A stretch of 64,000 nt of DNA. Origin: Phytophthora quininea. Its lineage: Eukaryota > Oomycota > Peronosporomycetes > Peronosporales > Peronosporaceae. A program made the translations under genes and the position numbers. The stretch is taken from assembly GCA_011947345.1 (NCBI GenBank), contig JAAVTG010000493.1:1-64000 (forward strand), in the 5' to 3' direction. Below the pieces are notes generated by a model. That model was not told where the DNA came from. It searched no databases and saw nothing but the letters and a program-made list of their open reading frames with translations. This document shows, one piece after another, positions 52,562 through 62,082 of the stretch. The stretch's first letter is position 1. Every line of letters starts with the position of its first letter.

Positions 52562-52861
52562 GTGGAGCAGTGCCCCCGTTTTCCTGCTCTTTATCTCGAT
52601 GAATATTTTTCCGTTTGGCCTGCGCGTGAATGCTTTAGCTCCAGTTTTCCTTTCGTCACGCAGCTCCTGAAGACCGCCGACAAAGGGTCTCCAACAGAAG
52701 CCGCTAAGGTAAGTGTGTGTGCCGGCATGCTGCATTTTTTCAAGAATAATATTGTAGTGGTCCTGAATATTAATGCGATTGCAGTGTGCGTAGGTTTGCA
52801 GGTAGCACGCGCAAGTTGGTATGGAATCGAATGGAACGATCCTCAGCACAACGACTTCTAG
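52562..52861 (+). CDS. Possible small spliced ORF
   Basis: Frame EQCPRFPALYLDEYFSVW...GSPTEAAK to 52708, then an intron-like 52709-52801 (GTAAGT...TTTGCAG). VARASWYGIEWNDPQHNDF and a TAG follow in matching phase. No ATG starts it, so an upstream exon is missing or it is a transposon remnant. Not recognised. Confidence 0.3.
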   Translation: MEQCPRFPALYLDEYFSVWPARECFSSSFPFVTQLLKTADKGSPTEAAKVSVCAGMLHFFKNNIVVVLNINAIAVCVGLQVARASWYGIEWNDPQHNDF

Positions 52862-53689
52862 GCCGGAAGCTCTATCTGGCGATGCTAATTCAGAAGGCCG
52901 AGTTTTAAAGGCGCAGTTGACAACTAGTAAAGGCGATATGGAGCGTTCCCCTCGTGGAGGACCATCAAAGAGGCTCACGTTTACATCGGGAGAGTCGTTT
53001 GACGTTTTGCGCGGCTGAATTCGCGCGATAATGGTGAATTCATCGTTCACTAGTCTACGTCTGAGTGATGAGTACTTCAGTGCGAGCAAAGGCGCCGCGC
53101 AGAGGTGATGACCGCGGAAAATTTAGACCCTTGCTAGTCCAGCGGGTGAAAAGAGTGTCTCGTAAAGAGAGAATTAAATGGGGACACGACATAATTGGGA
53201 ACTGCAGTTCGAGTTCTATGTGTACTGTCGTGGAAAGAAGAGTGCGGTGCCGGCGTCGCGCATTAGGAGTGTAATAAGAGTGGTATCAACGGGAACAAGG
53301 GTCAATTTATGGCCGGTTTCTCTGAATCACATATTACATTCACATACCAGAAAATCAAATAGGACCGAATTCACAATGCCTGAGGATAACATCACGCGCC
53401 TGGCACTGCATTAGACGAAGCAGCGAGGCGTTGAAAGGCAGATACAAGTGGTGAGTCCTCAAAACTATCAACTATTCGCAACAATCCGCCAGGAAATAAC
53501 AATACCTGGAACAATTTTCGGGTTGACGTAGTGAGGTTGCATCGCGCAGTTGGTTTGCGTGCGCACGACATCTATCATAAGCGAATCCATCACGAGTTTG
53601 TACCTATAGACGCACCTGAGGATGACATGGAAGACGTTGATCATTTTCCCGAAGGCGGAGAGCAGAACAGCGAAAACTAGGTATTTTAT
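52862..53689. other. Unassigned, small ORFs
   Basis: Fragments such as WELQFEFYVYCRGKKSAVP (53200) and AHDIYHKRIHHEFVPIDAPE (53560) look protein-like but sit in separate frames. Likely remains of one transposon ORF; I cannot place it. Confidence 0.35.
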
Positions 53690-53699
53690 TTAGCGAGAA

Positions 53700-54559
53700 G
53701 CTATCGAATCGAACGCTGAACGGTGCAAACTTGTTGTATCGTACGCACAGTGCCCATACACTGCTGGGAAACCTATTTCTGTGTCTCGCGTGCGCGCTTT
53801 CAGTGCTATAACCAGCACTTCGACTTCGTCTGGATAATAGGAAACACTACATTGGCGTCGGTTTGAATTCACTTCTTCGGAGAGCCAAAGCATAGCTTGA
53901 TAGGCTTTAGTTCTGGACAATAGGGAGGTAGAAAAAGAAGACGAGCACTAGTGTGATGAAACACTACCTCAAGCACTTGGTACAAGTGAGTTTTTGCATT
54001 GTACGTGATGGCAATCGAGCTCGGGAGGGGACACGGGTTCAGCAACGAAATGACATTCTGTCATGAAGGCGCGATGAAAAGACGAACGGGCGAACGTTCC
54101 TTCATTAAACTACAGTGCAACGAAGCCGCTGTGGTCAACTGCTGCAAAACTTGAACGGCGTTTACCTCGAGAGAAGGGAGCCGTGCCACGCATTTAGGAT
54201 TGCGTGGCAACCAACCATACATTCGGTATGCGTGCCTTCCGTCCTTTGAAGTTTCGTCAACAAAAATGAGCTGCTGCGAGCGTTGCTTTGTAGTTTGCAA
54301 TCTAGTAACATCCAATATTAGAAGGCTAACAATAATTCTGCATGTTCAAAATAAAATAGCATACCTCTAACGGAACGCTCTCCCTCGCAGCCCGTGTGAT
54401 GACTTTTCTGGTTATGCCGAGGTCAAAATGAAGCGCTTGACATATCGTCGAGATCGATACATTCTTGACGCTGGGGTGGTTTACACATAGATAGTCTTGT
54501 AGCTCTTCCAAGTTGAAAGTTGGATATTCATTCACGTAGAGCAGAACAACCGATAGCAT
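53700..54559 (-). mobile_element. Mariner-like transposase relic A
   Basis: Minus strand: YPTFNLEELQDYLCVNHPSV, TICQALHFDLGITRK, FVDETSKDGRHAYRMYGW (first catalytic Asp) and, after frame changes, LFLPPYCPELKPIKLCF (the PPY-P-LNPIE-like block near 53915). This is the layout of the DDE mariner-like family common in Phytophthora. Multiple breaks; inactive. The 5' part is inside the direct repeat. Confidence 0.75.
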
Positions 54560-55627
54560 GTGTTGTGACCAGCGTGCAAGGTTTCAACACGTATATATTA
54601 TTGTGTTTTGTAGATAATTCTTCAAAACCGGCTTATAAATCACAGTTATATAAGATGGTGAAGTCTTAATTGTGAGATAATAGTTTTGGTAACATTCTAT
54701 TATGCGACTTCTTATCAATGATAAGTAAATTCGAACCAACGAATCCAAGAATGCAGTTTCGAAAGCGCATTTCTGGTCTTCATTTTAAAACGACGACGCT
54801 CGCCAAACAAGATATGACGTACTGTGCGGATTGTCGCTGGGGAGCGGTCTCGCTGATGCATGGGTATGTCATTGAGGTGAGCTTTATCAGTGATATAATT
54901 GGTCCAAAGCCACGAACAATTTCTGGCTGGTGTCGCTGCTTATTCTTAGAGAAAGGTGTGGAGGAGGAGGAGAAGTCTGTGACGAAGACGGCTTCAGGTT
55001 TTACATGAGTGTCACAACAGAGTTAAGCGAATGACGATTTTAAGCACTAACTAGTTTTGTCCCTACAGACCTTTCATAGCCAGCTCGCGGGTAAGGTACG
55101 TAAATCCGTATAAAGGTTTTATCAATCAGTAACAAATTATAACGAATTTAGCAAATATTGTGATCTTCAGCTGCGATAGCCTCTACCATTTACGAGATAA
55201 ACAGCCAACAAGACTGCAAATCCGGCAGTTTTACATTGCCCCCCTTCCTTTTCCTCCCTCGCGGCTGCAGCGTCCTCCTAACTAAAGCGTTTACTGTGCA
55301 CTGTGCCCCATCATGTACTGAAAGCGTTTTCAACTAATCCAATATAATCGATATATTACACACACGGCCAGCGCGCACAAAAAGATAACAACGGCGAATT
55401 GATAAATTGAATATCGTTTGCTGTTTGATCGTTCGTTTCGCGATACCCTTTTTCCACCAGGAAATCAGAAAGTGTTGAATAAGCAGGAGGAAGATCTTAA
55501 TTGTTCATAGCCAAACGGAAGTAGGTGCTTATTGTGTGTTGTGTGACTAGTAATAAGCATTAGCTATAGCGTCCTATAATAGACTTGATTTCTTTCTTTT
55601 CTAGAGCTAACGGCTATCAACGCAACT
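54203..55627 (+). repeat. 1.43-kb direct repeat, copy A
   Basis: Matches 56645-58070 at a constant offset of 2442-2443 bases with very few differences. It contains the 5' half of mariner relic A and about 1 kb upstream of it. Confidence 0.9.
54718..55008 (+). other. 96-codon ORF in the direct repeat (also at 57160-57450)
   Basis: MISKFEPTNPRMQFRKRI, then YCADCRWGAVSLMHGYV and GPKPRTISGWCRCLFLEKG. Identical in both repeat copies, so conservation says nothing about function. Possibly a fragment of another transposon ORF. Confidence 0.3.
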
Positions 55628-55885
55628 TGATAGCCACGTTCGAAATTACTCCAACTCCACCAATTTCCAGAGCCATATCCATCTCGTTCGTTCCTTTGTT
55701 TTTGCTTGGTAAGCCGACACTCTGGCAGAACACTTAGCGGGTGTTTCCTTTTGAGGATGCCTTCTGCTTGGTGAGCTTCCAGCAGCTCTCGCACTTGCAG
55801 CGCAGCGACTCCCGACTCGGATGCAAAATAACCCGACTCGGATGCAGAATAACCCGACTCGGATGCAGAATAATTTGACGCGGAT
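55564..55885 (-). pseudogene. 5'-truncated ORF with YSASESG repeats
   Basis: Minus strand NYSASESGYSASESGYFASE, then VRELLEAHQAEGILKRKH and GNWWSWSNFERGYQ. A TAG closes the frame just upstream and there is no ATG before the repeats. The last part lies in direct repeat A. Family unknown. Confidence 0.35.
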
Positions 55886-55889
55886 GCAA
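55812..55889. repeat. 21-bp tandem repeat, nearly four units
   Basis: CCGACTCGGATGCAGAATAAC repeated with few changes, the last unit diverged (TTGACGCGG). In frame with the minus-strand ORF it encodes YSASESG heptads. Confidence 0.9.
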
Positions 55890-56073
55890 GAAACTAAAGG
55901 AATTCAATCAAGGTTATAGCTCTCGAGTTCGTCGTCGTCGACGATTTGTTTAAAGCTTTGGCTCTAGAGGTGAAGACGGCCTTGCAAGCAAGCATGCTTG
56001 GTGAAATGACAGCCTCTGCAATGGCTCGTAACAGAAAAAATACGCTGCCGTTACGACTAGGAAGTTCTCGACA

Positions 56074-56644
56074 ATGAGCGGCAACCAACGGCAACCAAGC
56101 GCGCTGCGGCTCGAGTTCGCCCAGCGTTTCGACCAGTGGCCCAAGGACGTCTTCGCCGGCGAGCAGTTCGTCGCGGTCGTCAGGCTGGTGGGCAACGGAG
56201 GCATCTTAACGGGGTTAGCGCTCAATTCAATGCAAGTGCGTGGTAAGTGTTGATATTCGTCATCTGATTAAACAGCGATCGCAGACTAGCCTTGCTAGTC
56301 ACGCTGTGCGACTTCGCGACGCGGGAGCCCGTCGATGGACAGGACTTGGAGCTGACTTTGGCGTCTGATCTCGTGGTGGACCCAGCGACCGGCGTCGCCA
56401 CGCTGACCGCTTCGCTGACGGCGCCACCTCCGACGTACGAAGGCCGGCAGTTCAGCTTGGCTGTCTCGAGTGTCGACGGGGAGCTGACCGCCATCTTCTC
56501 GCCTCGCCTCGTCCTCGTCGCTGAAAAGATGGTCGTCACGCAGCAGCCTCCGTCGGACTTTTACAAGAGCGACCGTGGGAAAGCTCGGATGACTGTGGCG
56601 GTAGAGCTGCACGCGGCACCAGGGCGAGTTCCGCAAGACCGATT
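56074..56644 (+). pseudogene. Host-like gene truncated by the repeat
   Basis: ATG at 56074: MSGNQRQPSALRLEFAQRFD, GEQFVAVVRLVGNGGIL. A short intron (56243-56289, GTAAGT...CTAG) keeps the phase into LLVTLCDFATREPVDG, LVVDPATGVATLTASL, FSLAVSSVDGELTAIFSP and MTVAVELHAAPGRVP. GC-rich and beta-strand-like, unlike its surroundings. At 56645 it runs into direct repeat B, whose sequence supplies about 20 foreign codons. The 3' part of the gene is not found in the window. I do not recognise the family. Confidence 0.5.
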
Positions 56645-57001
56645 CGTGGCGACCAACCATACATTCGGTATGCGTGCCTTCCGTCCTTTGAAGTTTCGTC
56701 AACAAAAATGAGCTGCTGCGAGCGTTGCTTTGTAGTTTGCAATCTAGTAACATCCAATATTAGAAGGCTAACAATAATTCTGCATGTTCAAAATAAAATA
56801 GCATACCTCTAACGGAACGCTCTCCCTCGCAGCCCGTGTGATGACTTTTCTGGTTATGCCGAGGTCAAAATGAAGCGCTTGACATATCGTCGAGATCGAT
56901 ACATTCTTGACGCTGGGGTGGTTTACACATAGATAGTCTTGTAGCTCTTCCAAGTTGAAAGTTGGATATTCATTCACGTAGAGCAGAACTACCGATAGCA
57001 T
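56645..57001 (-). mobile_element. Mariner-like transposase relic B (N-terminal half)
   Basis: Same sequence as the 5' half of relic A (YPTFNLEELQDYL to RMYGW); the C-terminal half is missing. Confidence 0.7.
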
Positions 57002-58070
57002 GTGTTGTGACCAGCGTGCAAGGTTTCAACACGTATATATTATTGTGTTTTGTAGATAATTCTTCAAAACCGGCTTATAAATCACAGTTATATAAGATGG
57101 TGAAGTCTTAATTGTGAGATAATAGTTTTGGTAACATTCTATTATGCGACTTCTTATCAATGATAAGTAAATTCGAACCAACGAATCCAAGAATGCAGTT
57201 TCGAAAGCGCATTTCTGGTCTTCATTTTAAAACGACGACGCTCGCCAAACAAGATATGACGTACTGTGCGGATTGTCGCTGGGGAGCGGTCTCGCTGATG
57301 CATGGGTATGTCATTGAGGTGAGCTTTATCAGTGATATAATTGGTCCAAAGCCACGAACAATTTCTGGCTGGTGTCGCTGCTTATTCTTAGAGAAAGGTG
57401 TGGAGGAGGAGGAGAAGTCTGTGACGAAGACGGCTTCAGGTTTTACATGAGTGTCACAACAGAGTTAAGCGAATGACGATTTTAAGCACTAACTAGTTTT
57501 GTCCCTACAGACCTTTCATAGCCAGCTCGCGGGTAAGGTACGTAAATCCGTATAAAGGTTTTATCAATCAGTAACAAATTATAACGAATTTAGCAAATAT
57601 TGTGATCTTCAGCTGCGATAGCCTCTACCATTTACGAGATAAACAGCCAACAAGACTGCAAATCCGGCAGTTTTACATTGCCCCCCTTCCTTTTCCTCCC
57701 TCGCGGCTGCAGCGTCCTCCTAACTAAAGCGTTTACTGTGCACTGTGCCCCATCATGTACTGAAAGCGTTTTCAACTAATCCAATATAATCGGTATATTA
57801 CACACACGGCCAGCGCGCACAAAAAGATAACAACGGCGAATTGATAAATTGAATATCGTTTGCTGTTTGATCGTTCGTTTCGCGATACCCTTTTTCCACC
57901 AGGAAATCAGAAAGTGTTGAATAAGCAGGAGGAAGATCTTAATTGTTCATAGCCAAACGGAAGTAGGTGCTTATTGTGTGTTATGTGACTAGCAATAAGC
58001 ATTAGCTATAGCGTCCTATAATAGACTTGATATCTTTCTTTTTCTAGAGCTAACGGCTATCAACGCAACT
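56645..58070 (+). repeat. 1.43-kb direct repeat, copy B
   Basis: Copy of 54203-55627. At its left end the mariner sequence is cut at FVDETSKDGRHAYRMYGW and joined to the truncated gene. At its right end the match stops after CAACGCAACT. Confidence 0.9.
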
Positions 58071-58540
58071 CTGCTAATGTCTCAAGCGATATTCCTCGTA
58101 GGCATCGACTACATCCAGAAGATGAGATGGCGACTAAGTTGATCGCACACTACTAGAGCTACTGCGGTTTAACCATAGGCGCCGCCCACTTAATTACGAG
58201 TTGTACAGTGGTCTTTCGTTAAAGTTCGATTCATGAGTGTAGGTCGCGAGTGATGGTACAGAAGTTGCTGTACCTTTACCCTCCGTATGTCGATGTCCGT
58301 TTCTCTTCTACAGGTTACTCATTCTCACAATAATATTCATATAAACTTTCTCTAATTAATCTGATTCCCTCCCCGACTCTTTTTCCAGGGTATGCAGTCT
58401 CTTCAGGTGTTACCTCAAGTTCGAAGTTCCCCTTCACATTGATTTCCCATCTCGCCCTCTCGGCGCCGAGCTCCGCTTCCGCAGCTTCAAGCTTCCTCCC
58501 AGGCGCCTCCAGACCCGCCCACGCACCTCCCTGGACCGCC
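58071..58540. other. No supported gene; upstream of the next gene
   Basis: Short frames only. The region just before 58541 is open but has no ATG. Confidence 0.45.
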
Positions 58541-59552
58541 ATGGACGTCTCGCCGTCTCCGACCAAGCCAAGTTCAAGCCCCGAGGCCCCGTCCGCGCCC
58601 TCTGCAACGTCAACCTTACGGGGCAAGCCCGAGCCTTTCGAGGCGGTCAACAGCCTGCTCGAGGCGTCCAAGATCTCGGCCATGCTTTCGCCAGTCGCTA
58701 CCTCCTGTAAAGAGCCTTCCAACTCCATGATCTCGCCGCTAGATGAGGCCTTAAACTGGGAACTCGAACCCCAACGACGCCGCTATAAAGACATTGCCCC
58801 GTCGCCCGAGGGCGCGACTGGCAAAAGGAAACACTACCAAGTGGAAGAGGAACCTTCGCCCTCAGGGAGTCGACCACCGAGCAGTCGACGCAAAAGCAGC
58901 GGAGACTTCCTTCGTAAAGGCCACTGGACTGCCACCGAGGAGAAGCTGGCTAAGAAGCTGGTGGAAGCATTTACGGAGGGATACCTGCCCATTTACACGG
59001 GTATTCGCCTCCGAGGGTACCTGGCTGTACAGCTGCAATGCGATCCCATGAGGGTCTCGAAGAAGCTCTGTGTCGGTACCCTTGACGGTAAAACAATCCC
59101 CAAGAACTACGGCCAAAGAAGTTTAAGCTACGCAAGCAGCCATTGTGGGACTGCAAGGTGGCGGACCGCATTATGGCCGAGCTCGACCAGCTCACCAAGC
59201 TCATGTGGAGTGAGACGCGGCTCAGGAAGCCCGCGTATCTGACGCTGTCGAGCACCCGTAACATTGGCGTTCGACGCGGAAGGAACGACTTGGAGAGTGC
59301 GACATCTCCATCTAGTCCTGCTAAAAGAGGGTCGCCACCCCCACGCCAAAGACCAAGAAGCACAAAGTCTTCCCCATCATCTACTTAAACCTGTCGAAAA
59401 AGAAGAAACGCCCAATGAACGCTCTGGACGAAGACAGCACTGATCCGGCGTCCCCATCGGACTCGGACAGTGAGCCTGTCAACCTCGACGGAGAATCGCT
59501 GCAAGCTGCCAACGATCTGCTCACGCTGTGCCGTCCAGACGCGACGCCCTGA
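58541..59552 (+). CDS. Stramenopile-type conserved-domain protein, two homopolymer frameshifts
   Basis: Start MDVSPSPTKPSSSPEAP. A Ser/Pro-rich N-terminus precedes a compact domain: FLRKGHWTATEEKLAKKLVE, GIRLRGYLAVQLQCDPMRVS, KKLCVGTLDGKTIPKNYG. From memory this resembles a domain (F-R-K-G-x-W-T-x-E-E...CDPMRISKK) widespread in diatoms and oomycetes and of unknown function; W-T-x-E-E recalls Myb-like helices. Near 59112 one more base in the GGCC run leads to KKFKLRKQPLWDCKVAD, and near 59338 one more C to TPKTKKHKVFPIIYLNLSKK. Corrected length is 337 aa with an acidic tail. Both breaks are homopolymer type. Confidence 0.7.
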
Positions 59553-59727
59553 GAATTTAATTGCGCTGCGTCGATGTGAAATTCACCACACGAGTCGAAG
59601 CACTGTACGGAGTCAAGTTGGCTGCCCTGCTTTCTGTTAACTTTTAATGTCATTTCAGTTCACATTTCCTCGCTCCGGGGCTGGAAGAATTAACGAAGAG
59701 ATCACGTTTATCGATAGCAAACTTCGT

Positions 59728-60271
59728 ATGCCAACGTGGCGTCCAAAATTCGTAGAGTAAAAACTCCCAAGCTCTATTTCCGTTGGCGGTTCGTAGTCGG
59801 CTTCCTCTCACTAAATACTTTCCATGTCATCGGCCAGCAAAAGAAGAAAAAGAACAAGGATGTAAGCTCATTGGTGCTGTTCATGCTACCTAGTACGAAT
59901 ATGGATTTGACGTGGTTGTTTTTGAGGCAGAATCGCTATGTGTATATCACAGAGCGAACAAGAGTAAGCGAGACAAAACTAGTAGTGTGGGTGATTTTTA
60001 CTTGTGACTGACACTTTTTTTTGTAATGTAGTACCTCAAGCACGACATCTTACCAGTCGACACTGTCGTGGAGGAAGATAAACTGCAAAAGAATCTCGCA
60101 CTCGCAAGGGAGAACGGGGATTGGAAATTGGAGGCGAAATCGCTGATGCAACTCGGGCAGCTCATGAAATGGAGAGGTCGTGAGGAAGAGGGCAACAACT
60201 ACCAAAGACAAGCTTCGTCCACTCTGCGGACGCAAACGTTCGCCGACGACGAGGAACAACTTGATGAATAA
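59728..60271 (+). CDS. Small multi-exon gene, probably nuclear, function unknown
   Basis: Two introns are well supported by splice sites, size and phase: 59862-59930 (69 nt) and 59964-60031 (68 nt). They join KKKKNKD to NRYVYITERTR to YLKHDILPVDTVVEEDKL. The last exon is helical (ALARENGDWKLEAKSLMQL, GQLMKWRGREEEGNNYQRQ) and ends DDEEQLDE. A first exon MPTWRPKF (59728-59751) with an 86-nt intron to 59837 gives a 116-aa protein but uses a weak donor. The 3' end is 33 bp from the convergent glycosyltransferase. Not recognised. Confidence 0.5.
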
Positions 60272-60304
60272 AAAAATGTGACGACGACATCAAGAATTAT
60301 TATC

Positions 60305-61919
60305 CTAGCGAGCTGTTTCCACCGCTTCTTGCAAACGTTCGTAATTTTGCATTGCCTGGGCGAAGAAAAGCGTGTCTTGGTGATATTGTCGACGCGCGTT
60401 TGCCCCCATCGCTGCATGTTGCTCAGTAGTGGCCTTCAACATGTCTTTAACAGCTTTGCAAACGTCGTCACCAGTAAACGCGGCTATATGGCCCTCAACA
60501 TTTTTCAGTCCGTGCTCGCCCTTGTATGCGCCACCTAGCAACACCTTTGGGTGCGTCAGGCGTCCCGCAGATATTAAAACGCCAGTCTCATTGGAAATGA
60601 GTTCGTTCATCGGCGGTACGTCGGTGGTGACGACAACAGCTCCTGATGCGCGAGCTTGGTTAAGGTAGTGGCCGTAACCTTCGCTCATACTCGGACACAT
60701 GATGAACGCCGCCTCTGCAGTCATTTTGGTGAATTTCGAGCTCTCTACAATCCCCACATGGATATGGACAGGACTCTTACTCTCCTGCAATCTCGGAGCG
60801 TAAGAACCGGGGAACAGCCGGCTGAACGGGTTCCGGGCAATATACACGTCGAGCGGCGGCAGCTCGGGGTTGAGGTCCAGCAATCCACGAGCTGCCGAGT
60901 TCCTTTCCAGCCACTCGCACCAGCAGTATGAAGGAACTTAACGGTCGAGAAATTCTTCGGTGCAATAGCATCACTTCCCATGCGTCTTCGAGCGAAACTC
61001 GCCTGGTCGGACGACGTGTGCTTCGTGTAGAACACCGGCGTGTCTTTGGGGTTTCCTTCCTGGTCGTACCACCGCATCACTCGGTCGTAGCACTCGATTG
61101 TTTTACACAGCACAGTGTCAACACGCCAATAAGACTCAGCAGTCAGCTCGAACATCTCGATATTCGGCATCAGGTAGACAGGCTTATTCTTGGGCCATCT
61201 TGGCGAGTTTGGTAGATCGTCCCAATAGTGATTGAAGAAAATCACTGGCGTCGTTGGGCATAACTCAAAGTAATCAACTTCCCGACCCAGTTCGGGGTCA
61301 AACAGCTTGATCTCCAACGCCCAAAGCGGCAGCAAGCGAGACTCGAGGTCTAATAGTCAACAAGCAAATAAATATTAAATACCAATGCAGCTGGAGAAGG
61401 AAAAACAAACGTACACTTTGCATATGCAACCGCGTCTTCACAATAGCCGTTGCCGTGTAAATGTTCCGGCAGATAAATGTCCACGTCGGGACAATTTCTC
61501 AACTTCCGCAGTAAATCTGCATCGCTTGGATACGTGAGTTGCTCTGGGTTACTCGCTGATGCGTTCGCGAGCTGATGTCCAGGAGACCCGAAAACCCACG
61601 GGATTGAGATGTTGGAATGCGTGACGCAAGCTTCGTGCAGCAGACTCAAGTGGAGAAGGTCTTCGTCGGATACCGTGCCTTCTAACTTGGTGCCATTTAC
61701 AATACCGTGACGCCAAAACTCGATCGCCCCTCGGAGTTTGCCAGCCCGTTGGACTGCTGCGAGCCCAGGCAGCGACGAGGTCTGTAAGCCAAGTGTAAGA
61801 ACGCCCACGACGAGCAGAACTGCAAGCAGCCAGACGTGTCGACTGCGAGGAAGCGTCGACGTGCTGCCCATTGGGGACGAATCTAAAGTGTCTCCCATCC
61901 GTCGAAGAGCATTTTGCAC
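60305..61919 (-). CDS. Type II membrane glycosyltransferase (GT4-like), copy 1
   Basis: MQNALRRMGDTLDSS, then an anchor (VWLLAVLLVVGVLTLGL, about 29-46) and a lumenal catalytic region. Intron 61350-61414 (GTACGT...TTAG) gives AYAK-YLESRLLPLW. Motifs: CPTTPVIFFNHYWDDLP, NIEMFELTAESYWRVD, FYTKHTSSDQ, and the C-terminal nucleotide-sugar part MCPSMSEGYGHYLNQARASGA with TTDVPPMNELISN, the E-x7-E-like pattern of retaining GT4-type enzymes. At about 60858 one more C in CCCC joins WTSTP to ELPPLDVYI; corrected length is 516 aa. Donor and acceptor unknown. Confidence 0.82.
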
Positions 61920-62082
61920 GCCAAGAAAGAGCGAGTTTTTGGGTGCCGTTTCAAATCGTAGTCGACCACATGGAGCTCGTCGGACCCAATTGCTGCTTCT
62001 TGGTGGAAATGCCGATCAAACTCTCGAGTCACGTGTGTAAAACTTATAGTAGAAAACATGCTACCCTATAGTAGAAAACCTG

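Noticed and set aside
52466..53089. 207-codon minus-strand ORF
   Set aside because: No domain, unusual composition; it overlaps a plus-strand frame with a phase-matching intron. I left the region unassigned.
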